Origin: Chromera velia
Taxonomy: Eukaryota; Sar; Chromeraceae
Length of the DNA stretch: 64,000 bases
Reading direction: 5' to 3'
NCBI GenBank assembly: GCA_018398765.1
Contig: JAHBMJ010000885.1
Location: 1 to 64,000 of the forward strand
In this document: in pieces, positions 36,408 through 57,155 of the stretch
Position numbering within the stretch: position 1 is the stretch's first letter
How the letters are laid out: each line of letters begins with the position of its first letter
The notes under the pieces: generated by a model
Database searches by the model: none
Told to the model about the DNA's origin: nothing
What the model saw: the letters and a program-made list of their open reading frames with translations, nothing else
Program-made: the position numbers and the translations under genes

Positions 36408-39400
36408 GGGCAGAGAGACAGAGACAAACATCATGTATGCGCGTATGCATAGATGGATTGGTAGAAGTGTTTGCGAGTGTGTCAATGACAGTATCTAATT
36501 GAAATGACACGCGACCGACAAGCACTGATTGATCAAAAAACGACCGTCGTCGAAAAAGTTGCACGATTTGTTGTTCCAGAGATCTCTGACCACTTTTGCC
36601 TTTGGTGTGAATGACCATGCATGCACACACACACGCACAGCAACCAAGATCAAACCTCGCAACGAAAGAAAGGAGGCCCTAAATGGTTTCCTTCCACCCA
36701 CACTCCTTCTCTGTCATGACAGACGGGATCCTGCTGCGTGCTTCTGTTTCCAGACCAAAAACAACAGAAAGACTGACTGCCCCCCACACATCATCTGACT
36801 GAAGGACACACCTACCTGCAATTCCGCTGCCGCAAACCGCCACTGCTCCCATGAGGTATTGGAGAGAGACCGTCCACCCATCAACTCCGGGACCGAGATT
36901 GGCTCGGAGCTGGCTCACGTATCTGCAGAGTAAGTGACGGACACGTAGACAGAGAGAAGTGTACAGAAGCAAGCTGACACGGACACACACCCTCTGAGAC
37001 AGAGGGAGAAGAGGAATATGATAGCACAGCTCGACTTTCCTTCTGACGGATAAGGATGGTGAGATGAGGTCAATCAAACAAGGCACACAAACGCCTAATT
37101 CCTTTTCATTTCTGCCCCCGCACCGATCGGGAGAGCTCACGTCCCGACAACGCAACTGAGAACCCAAGACCCTCGCTCCCTACCTATTTACCTACCTACC
37201 TAACTACCTACCTACCTGACGTATTGTCCCGAAAAGACCAGAGCCACGTTTGCGAGCATCGAGAACAGAGGGTAGTATCTCTTTGCCTCATCGACAGTCA
37301 CCACGTCGTTCGCAAGACCCCAAAACAGCAGCGAAACCACGATGGAGCCCCACAGCTCTGCACAGACAACACAGAGACATACGACGAGCAAGTGGGACAA
37401 AAAAAGAACGCGTTCAGGAGCAACACAAAAGAAGAAGAAAGAACGACCGCTGAGCAAAGAGACAAATCAATCACATCCACTCCCTTCCTCATGGGACAGC
37501 AACAACTCAACATCTGACGCTGCAATGCTTTTCTGAACAGATTGAGAGAAGCTGCCAGAAATTGGGTCAATCCAACGGGGTGAAAAACGGAAACTTCATG
37601 CCACTTCACACCCTTCCAAAAGACTGCCACTGTCACTGCCAACAGATGAGCAGTCGAATGTTCACACAAGCCTCTGTGCCTGCCTGCCCTCCCGCCTGCT
37701 GGCTGCTGACCTGCCATAGTGTAGAAGGCCGCGAAGGACCAGTTCTTGATGATCGACAGGATCGGTGCGAGTCTGCCTCCGATCCTGCACGCACGCACAG
37801 AGACAGGACAAAAGAGGCAGGCAGAACGGAGAAGTTGCTATGCGCATACACGTGAAGAAAAAGAAGAGGAAGGGAGTAGGAGCTTTTCAGTATGACCCGC
37901 CTGGACGGAGACGCACGACCAAAAGAGAAACACCGAAAGAAAAATGCCGGCCGGGCTAGAAGAAAAGGAAGACGGCGAGTTGACAGGTCGAGGAAAGATA
38001 AAATCTTCTGATTGAAAGCTTCTGGTTGACTGACACTGCGGGAAGGAGGTTAGAGACGGCGTCCATGGTTGCAGTAGGGTGCAGGAGAGCCTTATTGGGG
38101 TAGATGAAGAATCCGAAGGCCGCAAAGAAAGCGAGGAACCCGCTGAGCATCGAGTAGAAAAGCTTTTCTCTCGACATCGTGTTGCTGAGCTTTGTGAAGA
38201 GAATCGTGAAGGCGATGGCCGACGGAAGGTTCACGTAAGTCTTCAGAAAGGGAATGACTTCGGCACCCGACGCTGTCACGACAAGAACATCCTTTGTGTC
38301 TGCACAGATAAGATGATCAGCATCTGCATGTTGTAAGTTCGTTCTCACAGAAACAACAGACAGAAATGGGAGGGGGTGCTCCGATCACGGACGGAAAGAG
38401 TTTTTCTCGAAGAACTTCCAGTCGTCAACATCAGACAGGAAGGTCAGTCAAGCATGCGCTAACCTCACTGCTGCCTGGTTGAGTCAACGCGGCAGGCAAG
38501 TGGGGTCGACCCTCAATGTTCTGCCCATGCACCTACCTCACCTACCTCTGAGGATAGTGTAGTTGAAAAGGATGAGGAAGAACATCAGGGCCAGCATATG
38601 CATTCTGTATGTAAGTACATGCATGCACCTACCTCTGAGGATAGTGTAGTTGAAAAGGATGAGGAACAACATCAGGGCCAGCATATGCATTCTATATGTA
38701 AGTACATGCATGCACCTACCTTTGAGGATAGTGTAGTTGAAAAGGATGAGGAAGAATATCAGGACCAGCATATGCATTCTGTATGTAAGTACATGCATGC
38801 ACCTACCTCTGAGGATAGTGTAGTTGAAAAGGATGAGGAACAACATCAGGGCCAGCATATGCATTCTGTATGTAAGCACATGCATGCACCTACCTCTGAG
38901 GATAGTGCAGTTGAAAAGGATGAGGAACAACATCAGGGCCAGCATATGCATTCTGTATGTAAGCACATGCATGCACCTACCTCTGAGGATAGTGTAGTTG
39001 AAAAGGATGAGGAAGAACATCAGGGCCAGCGGCACAATCTTCTTCAAGACCCGAGCAGTGGGCAATCTGCGGATCAGCCAGTCGAGTTTTGTCTTTTCCG
39101 GCTCGACAGATACGTAAGGTCCGCTGGATTCTGCTGCCGAGGCACTCTGTGCGAGTGCGGTGGTGGGTGTGGTCCCTGCCTCCACATCCTGCCGAGAGAG
39201 GGGATCTGCGGCTGCGAACAAACAAAATATGGAAAGGATCAGACAGGTAGCACAGATTCAAACGACGCAATAAGAAAAGACTCCTGTCTTGGGTGTTACT
39301 ATCATGCAAAGACCCTGGGGGGATCACAAAAATCCCTGAACCCAGACGAAAGAAAAAGAACAGCCATTCAAAAGCAAAAGGCACCTCGGCGTGAGTGTCA

Positions 39401-40149
39401 AAGCCGTGGGCAGAGTGCAAGCCAAAGGGGAGTGGAGATTAGCTGAGCACGAACGAGAAGGCATGGGGCATCCAGCTGCCGAAGGTGAAGCGGGCAGAGA
39501 GGAACGAAACGGGTACGAACACGTACACACACCGACGCGCAGGCTTGCAGAGCGGGAAGAAGGAGGGGAGCACGGAGAAGTTCCTTTCTCTCTCTATCAG
39601 ACAGAGAGAGAGAAAGAGAGTCAAAGAGAGTCAAATTGAGGGACAGACAGAGGCTCGCACATGCACTGAGAACCTGACGTGACAGACAGACAGACAGACA
39701 GACATGAACAGGCCGCCGTCGAAATTTGGGCCAGCAGGCTTAAGGAGCGACGCCAGCATACGAACACATACACTGGCAGGAGGCGGAGCAAAGAGGCAGG
39801 CAGGTAAGTGAGTGAGCAAAGAGCCAGTACCAGATAGATGGACGAATGAATCAAAGAGTGCAACGCCGTCTCGTTTGGTTCCCTCACCTTTCTGCGGTTC
39901 CTCTCTCCGGAGAGGTGACCTGATTGGTGTTCTCTGTCTCCTGTCACTACGACCACCATTCCAAAGCGCTGAGGGAGTGGAGGACCCCAGGAAGGCTGTG
40001 AGGGGGGAGGACGGGCTCAGACCACTCGGAGGGAATGGGAGGTCAAGACCCGAAAGTCTGAGGGGGCGTTGGCTCGAAACGTGAGCATGGCCTCCCTTCG
40101 TCAGACTCACAAAAATAAGTACCCCTGCGGATACAAAAAAGGAGGGCAT
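33462..40149 (-). CDS. Plastid-type ATP/ADP translocase (NTT/TLC family), 13 exons
   Basis: Exons: 40149-39888, 39211-38981, 38299-38035, 37784-37711, 37357-37216, 36922-36816, 36357-36258, 35948-35772, 35503-35311, 34955-34805, 34590-34484, 34139-33994, 33660-33462. All phases agree, giving 717 aa. The protein exchanges ATP for ADP across a plastid envelope. Family signatures include [93 protein letters not shown] and [18 protein letters not shown]. The first exon encodes a signal peptide ([13 protein letters not shown]...GGHA) and then a Ser/Arg/Pro-rich transit-like region, the bipartite leader of proteins imported into complex plastids. The C-terminus is a ~115-residue charged extension ([18 protein letters not shown]) absent from most relatives. 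Diverges from the SERCA gene. Exon 2 can end at any of six tandem donors (see 38541-39030). Confidence 0.93.
34969..35003. repeat. (AC)n microsatellite abutting an NTT splice acceptor
   Basis: On the gene strand this reads (GT)n running into GTGCGTGCGTGCAG, the acceptor of exon 34955-34805. The repeat occupies the place of the polypyrimidine tract. Confidence 0.8.
36361..36407. repeat. (AC)n(AG)n microsatellite abutting an NTT splice acceptor
   Basis: On the gene strand (CT)n then (GT)n end directly in GTGCAG, the acceptor of exon 36357-36258. Confidence 0.85.
38541..39030 (-). repeat. Six-copy 87-bp tandem array of in-frame splice donors
   Basis: The boundary CCTACCTCTGAGG (plus strand; CCTACCTTTGAGG at 38715) recurs at 38541, 38628, 38715, 38802, 38889 and 38976, an exact 87-base period. 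Each unit, read on minus, holds the end of NTT exon 2 (ILFNYTILR), the donor GTAGGT, the intron start, and the beginning of the next copy ([10 protein letters not shown]). Because 87 is divisible by 3 and no stop occurs, the frame stays open across all copies. Using a later donor would add one to five 29-residue segments, each with a hydrophobic core, to the protein. Copies differ by only a few bases. Confidence 0.85.
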
Positions 40150-41067
40150 CGTCGGACTCACCAACCCGTCAGCTGAGTCGAACGGTAAGAAGATTGAATC
40201 GATAGATGGAGCGTTTGATCAGACAGGAGATGGGAACTCCAGTCACAGTCTCCGACAAGTTTTTCAAGACGTTCTTTCTGTGTTCACTTTTTCGAGGTAC
40301 TTGGAAGAGTCGGACGGCCCCAAGTGGCGGATTTTGGAGGAGAAATGCAATTTCACAGGCGGCCTTGTCGTATACATGAGAGAAATTCTGAGCCTTTACG
40401 ACCAGTTGCAATGCACAAAGTTCCTGAAACAGCTGAAACCAAAGGAGACGTACGTCTCCTCAACACAGTCTCCGAAATTAAGACGCGCAATCGCATGCAA
40501 TAGCGCGCATTTCAATTGCCAGCGCGAACTGAGTTCCTCGGATGGCCCGACCGCGCGGCGGCGGCCAAGCGCGCCGCGGCCGCCCCGCGGCCGCGGGCCG
40601 CGCCGCGCGACGTGCGTGACACACACCAGCATCGGAGGGTGAAACTGCCCACGGGGGCATCTCCACAACAGACCGCTCTGTGATCGCTCTGTGTATCATT
40701 GTGACACCCTTCTTGGACTCGCGTGGTGATCGAACGAATCCGTGAAGCTTCTTCAGTCTGGCGCTCTTCAGAACTGTTATCTACCCTTTGTTTGACGTCC
40801 TGGCCTTGCTTTTCTGCTGCATATACGGACTTCTACGTTGTTTTGCTATCTGGTGTGACAGTCAGACTGATCGATATCCGTTGTCTTGCGGTTCGAGGGT
40901 TCTCGAGATCTTTCTCCTCTTTTCGCTCTTGCCTGTCTCCAGTTTGAAAGGGGAAGGCTCAAGGAGGTGGGGTGCCTTGGAAGGTGCAGGAGGGACGAAG
41001 ACTGGAGAACTCCTTTCAGTCTCTGTGTATCTAGATCGGCATCTAATCGAGTAGGTGCACTTTCACA
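40150..41067. other. Divergent intergenic region between NTT and SERCA
   Basis: 918 bp between two start codons on opposite strands. Both genes must have their 5' UTRs and promoters here. The outstanding feature is the GC island at 40549-40612. No other gene is seen. Confidence 0.6.
40549..40612. promoter_or_regulatory. GC-only island in a divergent intergenic region (second)
   Basis: About 64 bases almost wholly G and C (GCGGCGGCGGCC, CCGCGGCCGCCCCGCGGCC, GCCGCGCCGCGCG). It is about 400 bp upstream of the NTT ATG and 455 bp upstream of the SERCA ATG. It resembles the island at 17208-17284 in composition, length and position. Confidence 0.45.
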
Positions 41068-50414
<9,347 letters not shown>

Positions 50415-52200
50415 CATAGCAGCCTGCAGGACATGGCACAGCGACGTGATGGTCTGAATGATGAATGAGAAATCAATGAATGGATGGGTGGATGGATGTA
50501 GACAGACATTAGCAGGAGGGGAAAGTTCTGTTGACAGTGACAGAGGTGGGTGAGGGCGGGAGGGGCGGGTGTGGGGCGACGGAGTGACTTTAGAGACTTT
50601 GACGTGAAAGATCAGTTTGAGGAAGGGGCGGGGTTCTGCTTTGAAGTTTGACCTTCCAGTCTTTAAGTGAGGGGGGAAGACGGCAGGGCTCCTCGAATCT
50701 ATCAAAAGGAGATGAAGCAGGGAAGGAAGAAGCTGAGAAGGCAACGTTGCGGGAGGTGAGAGAGAGTGCAAAGACAGACTGAACTCTTGCGATAGGGGGA
50801 AGTTGGTCTTGGTTGGAAGGATCTACAGAGGAGAGACACGTGTGGCTTAGTCTCTCTGTCTTGCCTGGGAGAAAAAGACTGCATTTATTTGATTTCGTTC
50901 TTGGCTGAACAACAGTGGAACATTGCAGTGCTGGGAGAACGACGTTCATTAAATCGGGCCCGGGACGGGAGTGGGGCATATCAACAAAAACAGACAGACA
51001 AAAATCCAGCCAGCCTTTGTATGTGTTGTGCGTGAAGTTTCTTACTCATCGTTCTGTTCATTTAAGGATCTCTTCCAATTTCTCATTTTTTCCTTTCTTC
51101 CTTCTCTTCACTTCATGTACGAAGGCTGGGTGGTTCACTCATTGACTCGCCCTACCTTCCTCGTAGTCCGTCGACCATCAAAATGATTTCTTTCTTTCTT
51201 TCTTTCCCGTCTTCGGTTGAAGAAGGGGAGAACGTGAAACGTGTCTAGGCCTAATTTGTCCTGTTTTGATTTTTTCCTTCCTTCTTCCGTGTGCGTGGAA
51301 AAGCAGAGGGTCCTGAGAGATGGGGCTAGGGAGCCTGGGGCAATTTGGCTGAAGAAGGAAGACAAGAAACGGAGAGACAAAGAAATCTCCTTCCTTTCCG
51401 ATTGACTCCCTTCCTTCCCTTCTCCCGCTTCCTTTACTGGGCTTCCTGCGTCAAATTTGTCTTGTGCTTTCTTCTTTCCTTCCTTCTTTTCTTCCCCGCT
51501 TTCGGAACTTCTTCCCACTAATCCCGTTTTTGTTCATGCAAGCGCATCTGTACAACCAGAGCGTTCTGAGGGAGGGGAGGGTGGGGGCCTGCAGGTGGAG
51601 GGCAACTGGTGGAAAGAAGGCGAGCAGGGAGATGCTCGTCAACTCTCTTGGGTGCGTGTGGGGTTTTCTGTATCGACCGAGGCCGTGAGGGTCTTTTTTT
51701 GTGCACGCGCGTGTGGGGGAGAAGGGCAGAATGCCTGAATGAGGGCTGTCCTCTCTCTCCCTCTTGCTCTTCTCGGCTTCTTCCATGCCTTTGCTCACCC
51801 TATCTTCTTGATAGGTCGACGTTTCTCTTCTCTTTCTTGTAGAGGGAATCAAGAGTCTTACTGTCTCCCTCTCTACTCTGCTTCTGTCATACACTTGTAC
51901 CTGCTTCCTTTCTCCGTGTGCCAGTGACTGTTTTTAATAAAGTAAGAATTCACGAGAGAACGAACATGCACTGCTTTTCGCAGAAGCAGGCGGGCAGGCA
52001 AAACTACGCGTGTGTGCAGGTTGACTCTGCATTCCCTGCATTTGCAGTGGTATTGGCCGTCCTTCCGCCCAAAATTAAAGTCTGAATTGGTGCACTAAGC
52101 ACTGCACTTTCTGCTTGCTGGATTCGTGTTCTCATAGACTCGGAGAGTTGGGGTTTCTTAACAAACAGCACCATGCACATGGTGCGCCACGCATGCATGC
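50415..52200. other. 3' flank of the SERCA gene
   Basis: No further exon or gene supported. Pyrimidine- and purine-rich tracts produce spurious open frames. An AATAAA-like TTTTAATAAAG lies near 51933. Confidence 0.4.
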
Positions 52201-52694
52201 CTCCAAGCACGCTTAATTTCCCATATTACCCATGTAATAAAATGTAAAAAACTTTGATCGACGCTTTGGATTAATAATTGTAGTAATGTACCACTCTCCT
52301 GCAGTACCACTTGTTGATTATTTTTTAAAATTTTTTATAAGTTTCATTATATAATTTATTACTTAATTTAGCTACATGCATGTATGTTTTATTTTATTAT
52401 TGAGAGGGCCTAATAGAAGGTAGTATATATTGCTAGATATATTGACTATGCTCATGCATTGCATGATGGCCTATAGACCGATTAATAATAATAATAATGA
52501 TGATGATGATTGAGGGTTAAATCCTCGATTTTGCAACGCCAAATCCCAAGCTACTATAGTACAGTACCGCTCCTACCACCCTTTGCCAATGGGTTACGAT
52601 GATCGACTGCCGGGTTAAGTCACACTAGAAGTCACATCTAGAGTCACACTAGGAGTCACCTCTTCATCATCATCAGTACCGCTATACATTGCTA

Positions 52695-52695
<1 letters not shown>

Positions 52696-52751
<56 letters not shown>
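52696..52751. repeat. (TGAT)n microsatellite
   Basis: About 14 TGAT units. An (AATAAT/GATGAT) run lies just upstream at 52484-52511. Confidence 0.9.
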
Positions 52752-52752
<1 letters not shown>

Positions 52753-53289
52753 ATGTTCCGCCCTAGGGCCTTCCCGCTATGTCTATCTGTCGCCAGAGCT
52801 AGCAGGGCGGTTAACCCGAGGGTTGACTAAACCGTAGACTACCCTATATAGACTAAACCCGCCGTTTAACCCCGGCAGTGTTTTTTTATTCTGAAAATTC
52901 AAATTCAAACACTCACTACTTCTTCACTATACACTCATGAGCACCGGCGTCCTAATACGTGAGAAGACTGTCTGTCTAGGGCAGTGTGAATTAAGTTAAA
53001 TTACTATCATCTCTATTATTATCTATTCATCCATTTGTGAGAGCATTCGGAATGACACCGGGAATGTGAGCGTATGCAGTTTCCGCACTGGCATATGCAT
53101 GTCTCTACTTGATGTATGATTCTCACTGTGTCAGATACAATTCGATGAGTGCGCGTGGATCTTAGCGTGGATCATTGTATGTGCAAGCAACGCGCCACGG
53201 CGGGTTTTGCGCCAGTGTCATTCCTTCATCATGAAGCTGCAGCATGCTGCAGCTAGCTGGGTGCAGCTAGTTTATGCATGGCTCCAAAA

Positions 53290-54020
53290 AGCAAAGTGGG
53301 GCGCTGTGAGGGGCATTTACAAAACAGAAATACCTCAGCCATCCTCAGCCCACATACACGTTATATGACCCCGGAAAATACTAGAAAGCGAAACGGGAGG
53401 CACTTATAAAACAGAAATACCTTACTGTAACCCCAGCCCATGCATGTTGTCTTTCGCCAAAAAAAAGCTCCGCTCCTTATTGGCTTAGAAAAGTGTTAAA
53501 AACCACTATGGTCCTAAAAAACGTGGTGGGAGGCACTTACCAAATTAACGATCAAGCAGCTATAACGTGCGTCAACCACTAGCAGTTGTCATTTTTCTTA
53601 CTTTCCAGAGCCGTTCGCAAACTTGCTTACATCAGATAGTCTTTCGCCAATTATTGCCAATATTTGCCAAAAAAAGGCCCCAGAAAGCTCCGCTCCTCAT
53701 TAGCTTAGAAAAGTGCTAATTAAAAACCATCATGGCCCCAGAAAACGCGCCGGGGGGCACTTATACCGAACAAATCATATAAGCGCGCAAGTCAACTCCA
53801 TGGCTTCAAGTAAGTATAGCGTCAGTTATCATTTTTCTTGCTTTTCGGGGCTCTTTGCTTGTGTCAAAAACAGATACCAGGACCCAGTATGGGGGGCCCC
53901 GGCATAGGAGGCCCCGGCATAGAGGGCCCAGCTGGTATGCGCTGAGTCGCCCCGGGGGGCAGCTCAGCTTAAAAATAAAGTTTGCTAAGATCAGCCGAGA
54001 AGCCCTGAGATCATGCTGTC
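53290..54020. repeat. Diverged repeat cluster related to the 11-13 kb repeats
   Basis: Repeated GGGCACTTATA-type segments near 53311, 53398, 53531 and 53754, two copies of a GCTCCGCTCCT(T/C)ATT block (near 53467 and 53688), and at 53950-54013 a match to the 5' end of the 11.2 kb repeat (GGGGGGCAGCTCAGCTT, AGATCAGCCGAGAAGCCCTG). Non-coding. Confidence 0.5.
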
Positions 54021-54049
54021 TAAAGTAGCCGGGCGGGCGGGGGGTCTCT

Positions 54050-54165
54050 CCAGTTGTTCCCCGGCTGCCGGGGCCCTCCCGGCACTACCCCCTAGCACTA
54101 GACAGATTTTCAATTAGGGCAACCGGGGGGAAAGGGGTTACTTAAGCGCCCGGCTGTGTAGGGGG
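54050..54165. repeat. GC-rich repeat, copy 1
   Basis: Contains CGGCTGCCGGGGCCCTCCCGG, cut here as blocks CGGCTGCCGG and GGCCCTCCCGG, then GGGCAACCGGGGGG and GCGCCCGGCTGTG. Shares the ordered blocks GCGCCCGGCTG and GGGCAACCGGG with 55655-55770. Confidence 0.4.
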
Positions 54166-55235
54166 GGACGCAAGCCGTGCAATAGCGCGGTCCGTGGAGA
54201 ATTAGGGGAGTCGGCCGTGCGCCGTATAGTCATGCGGCATGTTATGTATGCATGCGTACAGTTCGACCATGCAAAATTTCTGTGTCTTAAAGTTTCCTTA
54301 TATATGCAGCCACCTCTTCTCAGCATGCAGAGTTGCTCAACCCATCGTTCTCCTTTCCGAGTTGGCTTATTGGCCAACGTCCAAACAGCTCAAGGACAGT
54401 AGAATCATCTTTCTACAATGTTATCTCTTTGCTTCATACCGTGTTGAAGCTTCATGAACGACCTGGATTCTAGATGGACCAGCTGAGGATGTCAATAATG
54501 ATGGGCAAACTGTCAGTGAGATTCGGAAAGGTCAGTCACAAGTGAGGTCATGGTCATAATCTCAGGTCATTTGATGACATCCATATATATCCATACTCTG
54601 TCATTGAAGCTTACCACTTTATCATTGGTAACCAGTTAATTGACGCACTTTTGATGACCCAATCTTCTATAAAAGCTTGCTAATTGGCGACTCGCTACTC
54701 ATTTTTTGACGTTGACCTTCCAGTAACGGTTCGGTCTTCACACCTTTTCAATCATAAAACATACACCAGGACCGTTTAGTATCCTAGCCATCTATCTGTT
54801 TCTTTTTTGAAACCTTTATATTCTAATATGTTTGTTTTGGTCTCCTTCATACCTTAATTCACTTGTGTAGAAGGAACTCCTAATACTGTAAGCAGTGCTG
54901 TTTGGTTTTTCCAGAAGTAGATATTTGCCCTCCCTAGAATGACCGGTCAGTTTGTTACTTGGAACCGCTCCGTAGAGGAAGGAGAGCGCTTTCCCAAGGT
55001 CTAGAAAGCTAAAAAGAGTCTCACCATAGATGTATTCCACCAAATTGAATTTGTTGCAGCTTTGAAGTCTTAGCTGGCTATTTTATATATTAGTTAATTT
55101 TTATGGAGATGCACACACATATAAACAAACATAGCATTGTAGACCGATGCACACTGTTAGACCTTCGACCTTAATTTTCTCTTCACTCTGCTTGTTCAGT
55201 ATCAACCACCACATCGCTCAAGAGAGTTTAACCTA

Positions 55236-55600
55236 AGCCTTTGTGCCTGCCTGACTGCTGTGCAAATTTTTAGCTTCCTGCCTACCCGACTTTCTGTACA
55301 AAGATCGATTTTCTTGCCTGTGTGACTGAATTGCAAAAGTTGATATGCTTGTGTGGTTGACTGCCGTACAAAGTTCAATCTTCCTGCATGTGCCGTGCAA
55401 ACTCTAATTTTCCTGTCTGCCTGACTATTGTGCAAAGTTGGATGTTTTTGCGTCCTTGGCTGCTATATGAAGTTCGTTGTTCTTGCCTGCCTCAATATCA
55501 TCAAAGATCAATCTCTCTACGTGTTTAACACTCAGTCGCAGCCAATCTTGATGTAAAGATCGAGCTTCCTGCATGCTGATATAAAGATCGTTAACAGTTT
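55236..55600. repeat. ~36-bp degenerate minisatellite
   Basis: About eight to ten units of roughly 36 bases with consensus near CTTCCTGCCTGCCTGACTG then TGTGCAAAGTTCAAT. Units vary in length (29-37). The pyrimidine/purine alternation and lack of a conserved frame argue against coding. Confidence 0.6.
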
Positions 55601-55654
55601 TTTATCATTTTAGTGTCGAATTCTTAAATTAAAGGCTTGCACGGTGCCTACGAC

Positions 55655-55770
55655 CCTACCAGTGGGGGGGCCCCCCGGTGGCCTGAAGGGCCAGCCGGAG
55701 GAAAAGTAAATTTGAGCGCCCGGCTGCCCAAAGGTACCCAAAGGGCAACCGGGAGGACCTGCCCGGTTGT
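55655..55770. repeat. GC-rich repeat, copy 2
   Basis: GGGGGGGCCCCCCGG, CAGCCGGAGGAAAAG, GAGCGCCCGGCTGCCC and GGGCAACCGGGAGG. Related to 54050-54165 in the same orientation. Confidence 0.4.
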
Positions 55771-55984
55771 CTTTTCACAACTTTAGAGAGTATACCTGAG
55801 ATGGGACATACTTACATATCGCAGCTCTCCATCTTTTGGAGGGGGGGGATCGATGTCATGTAAAATTGTGGTAGAAAAATCGGTTTTCAGTACATGCGGT
55901 CATCAAAATAATTGGTTGCCAGATTGTGGCCACCGCAGGAATGCCATTAATTCAATGGCACCCCTTCTCCACACATAATTTTGG

Positions 55985-56061
55985 TATGCAGCTCAGTCAG
56001 TAGTGTATCCCACTCCCATATACGTGGAGTCCCAGGTTCGATTCCTGGCTTGATCTTTTTT
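55985..56061 (+). ncRNA. tRNA-like Pol III element or tRNA pseudogene
   Basis: An A-box-like GCAGCTCAGTCAGTAG is followed by a perfect T-arm/B-box (CCAGG TTCGATT CCTGG) and, after 7 bases, a run of seven Ts. A 5-bp stem ACTCC/GGAGT closes a 9-base loop in place of a normal anticodon arm, and no good acceptor stem pairs. It looks like a decayed tRNA or the head of a SINE rather than a functional tRNA. Confidence 0.4.
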
Positions 56062-57155
56062 TCTACCATGGCTCCGGCTTTTCTTTTGTGACCACCTATA
56101 TGCACGTGTTAGTGCGGGTGCAAGGGTGCTTTTTGGGATGCCTTGGTCTCATCCCTAACGGCCTAACGCCTTATGTGCATATTTGTGCATCCATGCCGAT
56201 TGAGTGAACCTTCGTATGCACAAGTTGCGCACATATTGCAATTATGCATGCAGTGTCTTATCAATATAGAATGAGATGCATATGTGCATGCATTGTTCGA
56301 ATGTCTGAATTAATGAGAATCCATTTATTCATGTAATGAGGAGAGTTGTCAAGGCTTAACTGTGTTACAGTCTTGGTTGCCTTATCCCGTCTCAATTGAA
56401 TAGCTGATTAGGAGACACGCAGTGTAAAAAAGCGAATAGTCGGATCTCTAGACAATATTTCGTCTCGGGTTGATAAATTGACTTTCATACTGACGATTGC
56501 AAGCAGACAGGTCAGCATAAACTGATGCATACTTTCCTATGCCTTTTACTGTATGACTTTACAAGCACTTATACTTCCCTTAAAGTTGCATAGAGCTACT
56601 GTTACTAGCGCCAGACTGCTTTGCCTGCAGAATGGACAATCAGAATCAGAATCAAATCCCTTTGAGCACGTGCCCCCCGAGGCACTCACCCAACTAGTTG
56701 GGTGTATCCCGTATATTCATAGTAATTCACTCAGATTGGCAGACTTATATTAATACTTCCGCGCGCAAGGCGCGCGACCTGACTTTTTTTTTGTTTTATG
56801 CGGAACCCATGCATGCATTGCTCAGTGTTTACTGACTGAGTTTTTACTCAGATTTACTGACTGCGTGGGTGCATGCATGAGTGCTTAATTACTGTTACTA
56901 TCGGATGTATACATGGAGACTTTATCGATACGGTTCAACTTCAAGAAGTTTGCTTCTCATTTGTGACGCGTCGATCGTACAGACGCATCGGACGCCCTCT
57001 TTCACTGGACGCTCTAATACTCTTAGAAGGAAAAACCTAATCGAGAAACTGACGTTCAGATTGTTCCAGATCAACCGTACAACACTGTTGCTGTCCATTG
57101 AATGTAGTTTTGCTTGATCGATTTGCTTGACGTTTCCTCTTGATCCAATTGCGCA

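Larger units (their letters stand above)
52200..57155. other. AT-rich repeat region without genes
   Basis: Nearly 5 kb with simple repeats, a minisatellite, diverged dispersed repeats and one tRNA-like sequence (listed separately). Composition differs sharply from the flanking gene-bearing DNA. No protein-coding frame has family or splice support. Confidence 0.5.

Noticed and set aside
38598-39446. Plus-strand open frame of 282 codons with [16 protein letters not shown] repeats
   Set aside because: It is the antisense of the 87-bp NTT donor array and exon 2; it stays open only because the period is divisible by three.
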